64,000 bases of DNA from an uncultured Mordavella sp. (GCA_902406105.1 CABPCP010000004.1:1-64000), one strand, 5' to 3'. Positions 38,063-46,258 are shown, counted from the first letter of the stretch. The notes: generated by a model not told the origin, from the letters alone. Made by a program: numbers and translations.

Positions 38063-38105
38063 ACAATATCACAGGCTGTCAGCACTGTCAAGAGGTGAGT
38101 GCTAA
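38063..38105 (-). promoter_or_regulatory. clpB promoter with CIRCE (HrcA) operator
   Basis: On the minus strand TTAGCACTC at 38097-38105, nine bases, then CAGTGCTGA at 38079-38087 form a CIRCE element; the second half has two changes from GAGTGCTAA. It overlaps a -35 TTGACA (38086-38091); with 17 bases to TATTGT (38063-38068) this makes a sigma-A promoter. HrcA would repress clpB-dinB until heat or protein stress. Confidence 0.85.
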
Positions 38106-38106
38106 T
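38091..38106 (+). repeat. Direct repeat copy A (AGAGGTGAGTGCTAAT)
   Basis: A 16-mer that includes one CIRCE half-site and recurs at 39464-39479 (15 of 16 identical) and 44223-44238 (15 of 16 identical). Copies A and C flank the whole accessory island, each followed by an A/T-rich tract. Confidence 0.6.
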
Positions 38107-38205
38107 ATTTTTTTGATTTTTTTGCAACCCCAGTAAAATCAATGGTTGCAAGCTTTTCCACTCTTGAAATCGTCATTTTTCTTAGGCTTGGCACCAATTT
38201 GACAC

Positions 38206-38286
38206 CTATTCAATCAGTTTTGCTTCCAGACGGTTACGCATATCCTCATCAACGCTAGTGTGAGGATTGCCGTATTCGTCAAAAGC
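38206..38286 (-). pseudogene. C-terminal remnant of an unidentified gene
   Basis: A minus-strand frame ending in TAG encodes about 26 residues ending EDMRNRLEAKLIE, with DEYGNPHTSVD just before. It looks like a real protein C-terminus but has no start or upstream coding sequence. The rest of the 38106-38463 gap has no ORF. Probably debris of a mobile element gene; identity unknown. Confidence 0.35.
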
Positions 38287-38463
38287 GTTTCATCTCAAAC
38301 CAGACCGTACGCTTACAGCAGGGCAGGCGGAGAGATACGGATGCCCGATTTTTACCTGCATTTCTGCAAAAATATCTTTCAATCACTCCTATCTTAAATT
38401 TGAATATAGAAAAAGCGGTTGATCTCCAAAGGAGTAACCGCTTTGTGTGGGATATGAAATTGT

Positions 38464-38793
38464 TTATTGCTTTGTATGGACGCTTAACTGTTCTTCCATG
38501 TTGCGTCCGCTGTACATGACACGAAGAATTGTTACCACCTGTTCTTCCACATCTGGAAGATAAAACACGATATAGTTATCTACCGCAACAAAACGTAAAC
38601 CTCGGCTATGCCACGGTTCTTTCCCATATCTCGGAAAGCGTTCCGGCATTTCATCTAAACTTAATATCTGTTTTTCCAAACGTTCCAGTTGCTTTCCTGC
38701 ATTTTCTGGTGACAAAAGTTCAAAAGCGATATACTCAAATATCCCTCGCAAATCTTCCTCAGCCTGTATTGATATGACTACGTTAAAAATCAT
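38464..38793 (-). CDS. RelE/ParE-type toxin
   Basis: Toxin of 109 residues of the RelE/ParE superfamily, probably an mRNA interferase or gyrase poison. Family hallmarks are VVISIQAEEDLRGIFEYI at the N-terminus, a basic FPRYGKEPWHSRGLRFVAV strand and the YIVFYLPDVEEQVVTILRVMYSGR C-terminus. It overlaps the antitoxin gene by four bases (ATGA). RelE versus ParE activity cannot be separated by eye. Confidence 0.88.
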   Translation of the reverse strand: MIFNVVISIQAEEDLRGIFEYIAFELLSPENAGKQLERLEKQILSLDEMPERFPRYGKEPWHSRGLRFVAVDNYIVFYLPDVEEQVVTILRVMYSGRNMEEQLSVHTKQ

Positions 38794-39095
38794 AAGCCAT
38801 AATCTTTGCGAATATCAGCAAAAACCGTCTTTGCATCTTTGGTTCGACCTGCTTTCATATCCGCATATCCTTTCTCCAGCTCTGCGTGCAGTTCTTCTGT
38901 TCCCAGCGTACTTATATCTGTGGGCGTTCTGTCTGGGATTTTCACTTCAAAGGGAAGTCCTCGATGTAAGATAATCTGTTTATAAAACATATTGATAGCA
39001 TTAGAAGCAGGAATACCCAGTGTGGAGAGGATTTTTTCAGCCTGCTCTTTGATTTCAGGCTCTATTCTCGCATATAAATTTGCTGACTTTGCCAT
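38790..39095 (-). CDS. RelB/DinJ-type antitoxin
   Basis: Antitoxin of 101 residues. The N-terminal ribbon-helix-helix (SANLYARIEPEIKEQAEKIL then GIPASNAINMFYKQI) is the RelB/DinJ DNA-binding fold; the C-terminal part would wrap the toxin. It precedes and overlaps the toxin gene, and its promoter holds a palindrome suited to autorepression. Confidence 0.88.
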   Translation of the reverse strand: MAKSANLYARIEPEIKEQAEKILSTLGIPASNAINMFYKQIILHRGLPFEVKIPDRTPTDISTLGTEELHAELEKGYADMKAGRTKDAKTVFADIRKDYGL

Positions 39096-39133
39096 AATAA
39101 CAACGCTCCTTTCTCGTGCATATCTTTTTCTTT

Positions 39134-39162
39134 ATTATACACAAACGTGCGCACAATAGCAA
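39134..39162 (-). promoter_or_regulatory. Promoter of the toxin-antitoxin pair with operator palindrome
   Basis: Minus-strand -35 TTGCTA (39157-39162), 17-base spacer, -10 TATAAT (39134-39139). The spacer contains the perfect palindrome GTGCGCAC (39147-39154), a likely binding site for the RHH antitoxin. Confidence 0.6.
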
Positions 39163-39192
39163 TACATTATTTCTTTTGCTCCAATGATACGG

Positions 39193-39345
39193 TTAAATAG
39201 CTCTAACGTTCTGTCCGAAATGGTCCGTTTCTCGCTTCTCTGGCTCTCCGTCCACAAAACGGATATAGTGATTGATGATAAAAAAGCCGTCCATTTCTGA
39301 ACGGCTGGAAATAGAAAAGGTATCTTTCTGCTGATTGACACCATT
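39193..39345 (-). pseudogene. Fragment of a mobile-element-type gene
   Basis: A minus-strand frame ending TAA encodes about 50 residues (QQKDTFSISSRSEMDGFF and INHYIRFVDGEPEKRETDHF) that read like a genuine hydrophilic protein tail, but no start or upstream frame is present. An overlapping 82-codon ORF in another frame (39135-39383) has unlikely composition and is not called. Identity unknown. Confidence 0.35.
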
Positions 39346-39463
39346 TTTTTATAAAATGATGATTTCTGACGAGTTAAGATCAAATCATAAAATCCGAGAA
39401 ACGTCCATAAATAGGCACTTACGACTCTCTATAAAGTTAGGCAAAGGCCGCACTGCGATAACA

Positions 39464-39479
39464 GGAGGTGAGTGCTAAT
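39464..39479 (+). repeat. Direct repeat copy B (GGAGGTGAGTGCTAAT)
   Basis: Second copy of the 16-mer seen at 38091 and 44223; it lies inside the island, between the toxin-antitoxin part and the nuclease cassette. As at the other copies, A/T-rich sequence follows. Confidence 0.5.
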
Positions 39480-39599
39480 TTTTTAAGATTTCTAGAAAGC
39501 CTGATTTTACGAGCTTTCTGAGCATTTACAACTTTTTAATTTGCTTCAAAAATGACTTACTACACCAAATTTATACCATTTCCACGAAAACTAAGAGAC

Positions 39600-39830
39600 A
39601 TGCAGGAACGAAATTGAGTTGATTTTCAGGAGCTTGCTCACGAAAAATCATGCTCAATTTGGGACCTATAAGGCAACAGCCGCGACTGAGCGAGCCTGCT
39701 CGCGAAGTGCATGGCGAGAGTTTCCTTCTGGGAGTTTTCTCACATAAGGGCAGACTTGAAATTGCACTTATAAGGCGACAACCGCGACCGAATGAACGTA
39801 GTTCATGAGGTGCATGGTGGACTGCATTAC
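39600..39830 (-). repeat. Tandem structured repeat, about 2.5 units of roughly 110 bp
   Basis: Modules share TATAAGGCRACARCCGCGACYGA followed by a hairpin and then GTGCATGG. The hairpin stems differ in sequence but stay paired: GAGC/GCTC, GCGAG/CTCGC and ATGAAC/GTTCAT. Such covariation points to selection for structure. A 95-codon ORF across the region on the minus strand is a by-product. It lies just after the integrase remnant. Confidence 0.55.
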
Positions 39831-39919
39831 ATGACCTGAACTTCATCCAGTTTGGCAATCTCCCGGGCGATCCTTTCCTGATCCGTAACGTGATTGTAAA
39901 TATCCATACTCCTACTCAT
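39827..39919 (-). pseudogene. C-terminal remnant of a tyrosine integrase
   Basis: A 30-codon frame whose last 26 residues begin MDIYNHVTDQERI. This matches the C-terminus of phage/Tn916-type tyrosine recombinases, where the Tyr of YNHV is the catalytic nucleophile. The rest of the integrase is missing. The frame starts inside the 3' end of the small regulator gene (8-base overlap), as if a deletion or insertion joined the two. It could still be translated by coupling, but cannot be active. Confidence 0.6.
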
Positions 39920-40133
39920 TTTCATCCGTATCTATAACTTCCATAATATCCGATATATCGCACTCAAGGGCATTACAAATTTTTAACAGAACCGCTGTTG
40001 TCAAATTTTCATTTTTCCCAAGCTTTGCAAGAGATGCCGTACTAATTTTACTTTTATTTCGGAGTTCGGATCTATTCATATTTTTATCAATCAATAATTT
40101 CCAGAGTTTATTATAACTGATGATCTTTGCCAT
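39912..40133 (-). CDS. Small Cro/C1-family (XRE) transcriptional regulator
   Basis: DNA-binding protein of 73 residues made almost only of an HTH_XRE fold (KLWKLLIDKNMNRSELRNKSKISTAS, recognition helix near 30-40, then LLKICNALECDISDIMEV). Proteins of this size commonly control restriction, toxin or mobile-element genes. It lies 180 bases downstream of the large nuclease gene, in the same orientation and with similarly AT-rich sequence. Its own promoter carries an inverted repeat, suggesting autoregulation. Confidence 0.88.
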   Translation of the reverse strand: MAKIISYNKLWKLLIDKNMNRSELRNKSKISTASLAKLGKNENLTTAVLLKICNALECDISDIMEVIDTDENE

Positions 40134-40163
40134 CTTTTTACTCCTATCTATTGCAAACCATTC

Positions 40164-40207
40164 TACTCTATCGTTTTGAGTATAACATAGAGCAGATTAA
40201 GCATCAA
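40164..40207 (-). promoter_or_regulatory. Promoter and operator of the small XRE regulator
   Basis: Minus-strand -35 TTGATG (40202-40207), 17 bases, -10 TATACT (40179-40184). The inverted repeat TACTC-N9-GAGTA (40164-40182) overlaps the -10 box, as expected for a self-repressing Cro/C1 protein. The end of the large gene upstream carries only a weak GGGGA..TCCCC hairpin with a T-rich tail (about 40296-40320). Confidence 0.6.
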
Positions 40208-40313
40208 TAAAATATTTGCAGACGCAGATATTATATGTACCCTTCTTAAAACTTCAGTTTTTGATAAGACCAATCTAAAGTTTATCTCAAAATCAAAAAC
40301 GGGGAAAGGTAGT

Positions 40314-43300
40314 CTATTCTCCCCTAGCACCAGAAATAATTTCTATCAATTCTGAATATGATACAATCGGAAACGCAATTTTTTTGTATCTCGACACCAG
40401 TACCTTATTCATGCACATATATGGAATTACTTTATATCCCATGTATTCAGTGAATCCCAATTGCTGGATTACTTGATCTGCATTCTCCTGTAAATAATCA
40501 ATTCTTCTCTGAAACTTTTCATCTTCCTTATGCTCATTAAAAAATCTATTCTGCTGACGATACATATCATAAAATGTAGCCACTTTTTCAATTACCTTAC
40601 ATTCCACAATCCATATAGCCTTATATTTTTTATCTATGGCAAACACATCGTAATCTCCAAGCCACTGTGGATGAGATTTATCCAATTTCCTCAATTCAAA
40701 ATTCATCTTTACAATATCAAATCTATTTTCCTCAAACGCTTTCGCCATGTCATAGACAATCTGCTTCTCATAAAAACTTTTCCACTCTACTAATAGCTGT
40801 TTTGTTCTATTCATGCCAACCTCGTGTGGTAAAATAAAATCCATTATTCCATTAAGCCAATCTTTTTTCAAATGGTCCATAGTAATAGGTGAGAATATGA
40901 TGTCTCCACCAATACTGACAAGAGGCATTAGTTCAAATCTTACATTACGTGTTCTCCTTTTCCCAATCGGAAGATAAAAATCTGTTTTTCCTCCTACTGT
41001 CTTAAGATTTTGAGAAAAAATCACTAAATAATCAAAAAGATTTCTTGCATCTTCTTCTGTAATAGCACCGTTCATTTGTACTAGAAAATCGCTCAATAAA
41101 TCTTTCATTGATGCTCTAAATACATTGCTTCCCTCGTTTTTAACTATATCCTCAGAGAAAGAATAACTAAAATATGATAATGCATCCAAAAAATTTTGAA
41201 AATCAAATCCCGTATCTTCCTTAAATACTCCCTTCACTTTTTCAAGATAATTGATATCTGTTTTTTTGTCCCTTTTTAATCCATCTGAATACGAATATAT
41301 CCTATGATGCAAATTATTTGATTCCTCATCATCTTGTTCATCTGGCAAAGTATCCACTACATACTCATCTGTTATTTCTATATAAGCTTCGTCATCCGCG
41401 AAATAGCACATATCTGCCACATCATTTAAAACAACCAGCCAATTGGCATATGCTAATAAAAGATTTATATCATCTGTGGTTGCATGTATTTCTGATTTTG
41501 AATTTAAATATAAATTAGTTTCTATCAGATAGAGTACATTTCTATCATCATGCTTTGATTTTTCTCTTTGGTCTATAATCCGATCTCTGACTTCTTTGTC
41601 TTTCTCCTCATCTAAGCCGGAATACGCTCCATATCTTTTCCAGTTAATATTAATATCATGTAATAATGTTGAATGGTAATCCAATAACATATAATGTAAC
41701 TCTTTCCACGAAAATTTTGAAACTTCTTTCTCAAAATCTTGAATCAAAGCCTTTTGCATTGCTCGTATTATTTGATTAGCCTGTTTGCCATGATATGTTC
41801 CAGGCTTAATCATATTATCGTGGCAAATATTTGCGATTCGTTTTCTAACATTATGGTAATGATAATCCTTTGGAGAAAAATTCTGCACATTATTATCCCA
41901 CCTATACTCTACGGATGTTGAAAATACTCCTATCTTCTTTTTATCAAGAGAAATAACTTGTTTTCTTTTTTCAAACATTTCTTTTAATTCAGGGTTTCTA
42001 ACTAACAATGGACAGAGAATTTCTTCTAATATATTAAATTCTATACTTCTATCTTCTGATTTTTGGATATCCCAAAAGATTTGCTGCATATCTTTAACAA
42101 CATATCTAATAATCCATTTACGATTTTGATACTGGGCGTCGCTATATAAATATGTTCGCTCTTCATGTAGAAATGATTCATGTCCCGCATGAATAGCATA
42201 CTCAATTGGCATAAATGCCATTTGTATTCCAGTATTGCAAATCGCTCTATCGTCTTCAAATATACATTTTATCGAAGCGAATCCCTCAATTATAATCTCC
42301 TCCAACAATTGTATCCATTGACGGTATTCTCCAAAATCTTCTACATCTTTATAAAAATCCACATTATTTGTCAAAAAAACATAATTATTTCTTGGCAGCG
42401 TAAAATACACACCACCAAATCCTATTCCATGTTTAGCGGTATATTCGTACGTATCGATATATCTTCTTTCAATTTTCCATGAAAATGGTTCACGAAACAG
42501 ATAATCATTAACGTGAAAAGGATAATCCATCAACTCTTCTCTAAAATAATCAACAACAGCTTCATTTTCTGTATCATATCCTATATCAATCATGTTATAT
42601 ATAATTGCGCCCTTAGCAATATATCGTCCTTGATTTTTCCATGTAAAATAAAAAGCAGCATCGCTTCCAAAACCAAAAGATCTCTCGTAATCTCCCTCTT
42701 TTGAGTAAGAGAGATACTCAAACAATTCGTCTGTATCATCCATAAAATTCAGATAATATATAACATCCAGTGCTGTACAGATTTTTCTTTTTCCCACCTC
42801 TCCCAGTGACATATGTGTCTGATTAGGATTCATAAAGCTATTATAAATTAAATATTGAATCGGTATGTCAGAAGAAATGTAAAGCCCTCTTAATCCCTTA
42901 TCATCAAATCGATTATATGTTTCAGCAATTTGAAGCGTACCACTCTTATGATAGTCCTCTATATTTTCAATTTCTTTTTCTAACTCCCCTTCTTTATATT
43001 CATCTGCATTAATCGCAACAACTACACCACGAGAAGCTTTCGCTATAAAAGTATACGTCTTTTGATCTGGATCATATTTTTGGTCCGGAAACATCATAGC
43101 TGGTGCAAACATCAAACATTTATTTGATCGATCTGTTTCAAACAAACTGTAAATCCTGTCTATTATTCCAACATTTGCCACTGAAATCTGCTGTTCAAAT
43201 TCAATTTCGTTTTCCCATATATCATATAAATCAATTAACAAAGAAACATTATATAGCGGATAAACATTATCTTCTCTACATACAAAGTGCATTTTTTCAA

Positions 43301-43934
43301 TTGCGGCTTCATCACTTTTTAATAGAGAATTGAGCTTAAGGATATCGTACTTTTTACATTCTTCTCTAAAGAATTTCTGCACCTTATAAAACAATTCTTC
43401 TGACGGAAGAACAAATCTTTTTTTAACAATACCATCGTTCTTATTTACTTCGAGGAAATAATTGATTACTCCGGATGTATACTCAAAAGCCAGTTTAAGT
43501 TCTTCTTCGTGTGAAGTCTCTTTTGCTAAAGCAGGCAAAAAATTGAGGCAGGCAAACACATTATTATGTCCAGTTCCCACTATTACACGGTAAAATCTAT
43601 CGTTATATCTAATTCTAACTTCTCCAAAATCTTCTACCGTATAATCATCCGTCATTTCAGGTTTCATAAAATCATATATTTTATCAAAGAACTTCTTAAA
43701 ATCATCAAACGTCTCGATTTTAATACTGCCCTTTTCTTCATATTCAATCAAGCTGGCATTTAATGCTAAACAAGACTCCAAAACAGATCTATTATTAATA
43801 CATAGATTAATACAATATACCGCTTTCACAAGATCATAAAATCTATATTCGTTTGTTATTTTCAATAATTTGTCTATTTTTCTTCGTATATATGGGAATG
43901 TCTCCGTTTTTATCATTTTGACCAATACCTCCAT
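40314..43934 (-). CDS. Large protein of unknown family with C-terminal PD-(D/E)XK nuclease motif
   Basis: Very large AT-rich ORF, about 1206 residues from the ATG at 43934 (a TTG at 43961 and an ATG at 43916 are alternatives; none has an ideal ribosome site). The first about 1000 residues match no family I recognise and show no Walker, helicase or membrane motif. The last 150 residues fit a restriction-endonuclease fold: Glu1056 (FYEKQIVYDMAKAF), Asp1096 (GDYDVFAID) and Glu1111-x-Lys1113 (WIVECKV), the E...D...ExK pattern. It sits with a small regulator and an integrase fragment. A defence role is inferred, not shown. Confidence 0.8.
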   Translation of the reverse strand: MEVLVKMIKTETFPYIRRKIDKLLKITNEYRFYDLVKAVYCINLCINNRSVLESCLALNASLIEYEEKGSIKIETFDDFKKFFDKIYDFMKPEMTDDYTVEDFGEVRIRYNDRFYRVIVGTGHNNVFACLNFLPALAKETSHEEELKLAFEYTSGVINYFLEVNKNDGIVKKRFVLPSEELFYKVQKFFREECKKYDILKLNSLLKSDEAAIEKMHFVCREDNVYPLYNVSLLIDLYDIWENEIEFEQQISVANVGIIDRIYSLFETDRSNKCLMFAPAMMFPDQKYDPDQKTYTFIAKASRGVVVAINADEYKEGELEKEIENIEDYHKSGTLQIAETYNRFDDKGLRGLYISSDIPIQYLIYNSFMNPNQTHMSLGEVGKRKICTALDVIYYLNFMDDTDELFEYLSYSKEGDYERSFGFGSDAAFYFTWKNQGRYIAKGAIIYNMIDIGYDTENEAVVDYFREELMDYPFHVNDYLFREPFSWKIERRYIDTYEYTAKHGIGFGGVYFTLPRNNYVFLTNNVDFYKDVEDFGEYRQWIQLLEEIIIEGFASIKCIFEDDRAICNTGIQMAFMPIEYAIHAGHESFLHEERTYLYSDAQYQNRKWIIRYVVKDMQQIFWDIQKSEDRSIEFNILEEILCPLLVRNPELKEMFEKRKQVISLDKKKIGVFSTSVEYRWDNNVQNFSPKDYHYHNVRKRIANICHDNMIKPGTYHGKQANQIIRAMQKALIQDFEKEVSKFSWKELHYMLLDYHSTLLHDININWKRYGAYSGLDEEKDKEVRDRIIDQREKSKHDDRNVLYLIETNLYLNSKSEIHATTDDINLLLAYANWLVVLNDVADMCYFADDEAYIEITDEYVVDTLPDEQDDEESNNLHHRIYSYSDGLKRDKKTDINYLEKVKGVFKEDTGFDFQNFLDALSYFSYSFSEDIVKNEGSNVFRASMKDLLSDFLVQMNGAITEEDARNLFDYLVIFSQNLKTVGGKTDFYLPIGKRRTRNVRFELMPLVSIGGDIIFSPITMDHLKKDWLNGIMDFILPHEVGMNRTKQLLVEWKSFYEKQIVYDMAKAFEENRFDIVKMNFELRKLDKSHPQWLGDYDVFAIDKKYKAIWIVECKVIEKVATFYDMYRQQNRFFNEHKEDEKFQRRIDYLQENADQVIQQLGFTEYMGYKVIPYMCMNKVLVSRYKKIAFPIVSYSELIEIISGARGE

Positions 43935-44093
43935 TATGATTTTATCCTCGATTACATCCAACTTTTTATAGAAAAAAACTCTATAAATGCTTTTTCAACA
44001 TTTAAGTAATATACTCACACTATTAAGTTTATCAAATCGCCAAGATTTCCGCATCTTTTATTTATATTTTTGCCATGCCCCTAAGCTCTTTCC

Positions 44094-44126
44094 ACTACAC
44101 CATTTCCGCAAAAAACTACACCATTT
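44094..44126 (+). repeat. Twin 12-mer ACTACACCATTT at right end of the nuclease cassette
   Basis: Two exact copies (44094-44105 and 44115-44126) 21 bases apart, upstream of the large gene. A related sequence (ACTACACCA and TACCATTTCCACGAAAACT) lies at 39559-39592 on the other side. They may be recombinase-associated arm or core sites. The remainder of 43962-44140 is AT-rich without an ORF; a possible promoter for the large gene is TTGATA-17-ATATTA on the minus strand. Confidence 0.4.
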
Positions 44127-44139
44127 GACACTTCCAGGC

Positions 44140-44191
44140 AAAAAGTCAGAGCCCGTAAATCCTTGTAAAATAAGGCTTTACGGGCTCTGAC
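44140..44191 (-). terminator. Strong terminator after the YczE-like gene
   Basis: A 15-bp perfect stem (GTCAGAGCCCGTAAA and complement), with an additional CCTT/AAGG inner stem, is followed on the minus strand by TTTTT. It lies about 45 bases after the YczE stop and insulates the island from leftward transcription. Confidence 0.85.
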
Positions 44192-44222
44192 GCCACAGGA
44201 CAAAACAATCCGCCACACGGCA

Positions 44223-44238
44223 AGAGGCGAGTGCTAAT
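44223..44238 (+). repeat. Direct repeat copy C (AGAGGCGAGTGCTAAT)
   Basis: Third copy of the 16-mer, one base different from copy A. It overlaps the stop codon of the YczE-like gene. With copy A it brackets about 6.1 kb of accessory DNA. Confidence 0.6.
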
Positions 44239-44893
44239 TTATTTTTTCTAAATTCCATTTTGACAGGATTTTCCCTATCTGTCTGGCGATCAGCCCGACC
44301 ATGACGGCCGCGGCCACCGTTCCTTCCCGTACTCCTTGGATCTGACCGGTAAATACCATGGATAACACGCAGGCTGTGACCACCAATGTCACGTCAAATC
44401 CTACTTTCATGTAACCAAATTTTACAGGAAGGACTTGACAGATAGCCAGAACTACACCTTCTCCCGCAAGTACTACCACACCGGCTTTCACTTCCAGACT
44501 GACTCCAACGGCTACCAAAAGAATCCCCGCAAGACAGAGGAGCCACTGCTGCCAGTAGCCGTGATAACCGATCCGCTGTACCGCCCACACCCCAAAGTCC
44601 GTCAAATATCCAAATAGGAAGGCAACTGGAAGCTGCATAAGCTGGATCAGATGATAATTTTTTCTCAAAATCAGGATCTGAAGCAGGATAAAGACACAAT
44701 GCATCACGATGGTTGCTTTTCCTACGGTTAAAGGACTGAACAGACTGACTGTATATGGGACGCTTGAGATGGGAGAAGTGCCCAGATCTGCCTTAATCGA
44801 AAACGCCACGCCAAATGCCATGACAGAAAGCCCGGCCAGCAGAAGCAGATAGCGCTTTATAATATAACTCGTTTCTCGGCTCAAACCAATCAT
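44234..44893 (-). CDS. YczE/YyaS/YitT-type membrane protein
   Basis: Membrane protein of 219 residues with five hydrophobic helices and the family segments VAFSIKADLGTSPISSVPY and GVSLEVKAGVVVLAGEGVVLAI. Relatives such as YczE are of uncertain function; a transport role is guessed. Its stop codon lies within direct repeat copy C, next to the island. Confidence 0.88.
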   Translation of the reverse strand: MIGLSRETSYIIKRYLLLLAGLSVMAFGVAFSIKADLGTSPISSVPYTVSLFSPLTVGKATIVMHCVFILLQILILRKNYHLIQLMQLPVAFLFGYLTDFGVWAVQRIGYHGYWQQWLLCLAGILLVAVGVSLEVKAGVVVLAGEGVVLAICQVLPVKFGYMKVGFDVTLVVTACVLSMVFTGQIQGVREGTVAAAVMVGLIARQIGKILSKWNLEKIN

Positions 44894-44971
44894 TCCTTCT
44901 TTCCTTCGTTCCCGGCGCGTCAGGCCGGTTTTCTAACTTTTCAAAATATCTCCCCTCGTTTCCTATCCCCC

Positions 44972-46258
44972 TTAAAACAGGATCTCGATCAGTGTTTTGG
45001 GCCGTCCCCCCGATGGTGTGATCTCCTTTGCGTAGACCTTCCCAAGCCCCGCATCCATGATCTTATTCATGATCCTTCTTGCGCTGCGAACCGTAACTTC
45101 CAGGCAGTCCGCAAGTTCATGGGCATCGAATACATAACTCTGCCTTGCGTCGGCGATGGCGATGATCTTTAACACAGACCTGGCGCTCAGTCCGGTCCTT
45201 GCCGCGATCTCCTGGATCTTGGGATCGGAGGAGATCAGCTCGTACTGCAGCTGCTGGTCCAGCCCAAAAGGCCCTTCGATCATATGCTCGTCATTGATGC
45301 AGTAGATCTCCTGACAGTTTCTCTTCAAAGAGTAGGCAAGGGCGTCGCGGGCGTTCATCTCAGCTCGGTACGCCGTGTTCCCCATCCCGATCCCGGCATT
45401 CATCTGGATGCCGTTCGCCTTCACATCCTGCTGCAGCTTAAGGAGCTTATTCTGATGCTTCTTTTCTCCTAAAAGTCCGGCGCTGGCGAAGATCACATAC
45501 TCTTTTCTTCCAAACTCAAAAACAGCGCCCTGGACGGATTTCACATACTGTATGATCTTCTTTTCCACTTCTGTTTTTTCCAGCATATTTCTGTAATAAT
45601 TTTCTTCCTGCTGCTCCAGATTCGTAAGCTGCAGGATCGCTACCGAGATCCGGGAATACTCCGCCCGGCTCAGAGCATATTCATTCTGCAGCTTCTCCAG
45701 AGCGTACCGGACCATCAGTCTGGTAGGGCCAAGATAGATCACGTTGTATCCTTCTTCTTTGAGTTTGGAGTAAACCCAGGCAAACGCGGTGAGCGCCACA
45801 TTCGTCCTTCCTTCATCCTGAAGATCCTTATGCCATTTGATATATTCTTCTTCATCCACTCCCGGCTGGAAGGAACTGGAATAAATGTTTCTGGCAAGTA
45901 TATGGAACGCATCCAGAAGATCTTCGATCATACGGTTTTCCACCACATCGATGCTGAACGCATCTAACTCCATCCCTTTTTTCTGCATTTCCAGGAAAGC
46001 GCCGGCTACGCTGATGATTGATTTTTCCACGGAAGTGTACGGCTTTTTAATCTCTATTTCCTCTGTCACAAAGCTTTCCACCGCGCAGCCGGAGAACAAG
46101 ATCGCATCGCACTCTTCCATACAAGTTTCCGTCACAGAAGCGCAGGCATTTACCTGCTCCTTGGGATAACACTTAACCTCTACCCCGGCATCCAGTTGTC
46201 TGATATATTTTTCGATGATCTGGCAGGAAGAATCCGGCCCAATGATTCCAATTCTCAT
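44972..46258 (-). CDS. Transcriptional regulator with degenerate nucleotidyl-cyclase-like centre and C-terminal HTH
   Basis: Regulator of about 428 residues. An N-terminal sensor-like region (MRIGIIGPDSSCQIIEKYI) precedes a middle part resembling a degenerate GGDEF-type fold (KLLKLQQDVKANGIQMNAGIGMGNTAYRAEMNARDALAYS). The C-terminus has winged-helix sequences (EIAARTGLSARSVLKII, ELADCLEVTVRSARRIM). It is adjacent to the M20 peptidase/permease cluster, separated by a terminator, and is likely its regulator. A TTG at 46270 is an alternative start; the ATG at 46258 has GGTGAG upstream. Confidence 0.75.
   Translation of the reverse strand: MRIGIIGPDSSCQIIEKYIRQLDAGVEVKCYPKEQVNACASVTETCMEECDAILFSGCAVESFVTEEIEIKKPYTSVEKSIISVAGAFLEMQKKGMELDAFSIDVVENRMIEDLLDAFHILARNIYSSSFQPGVDEEEYIKWHKDLQDEGRTNVALTAFAWVYSKLKEEGYNVIYLGPTRLMVRYALEKLQNEYALSRAEYSRISVAILQLTNLEQQEENYYRNMLEKTEVEKKIIQYVKSVQGAVFEFGRKEYVIFASAGLLGEKKHQNKLLKLQQDVKANGIQMNAGIGMGNTAYRAEMNARDALAYSLKRNCQEIYCINDEHMIEGPFGLDQQLQYELISSDPKIQEIAARTGLSARSVLKIIAIADARQSYVFDAHELADCLEVTVRSARRIMNKIMDAGLGKVYAKEITPSGGRPKTLIEILF

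Noticed and set aside
39135-39383. 82-codon ORF beside the toxin-antitoxin genes
   Set aside because: Another frame of the same stretch reads as a more protein-like fragment; this frame is rich in unlikely Cys/Trp runs and overlaps the TA promoter.
39571-39858. A 95-codon minus-strand ORF
   Set aside because: It runs through the tandem hairpin repeat; its protein repeats mirror the DNA repeat and no ribosome site is present.
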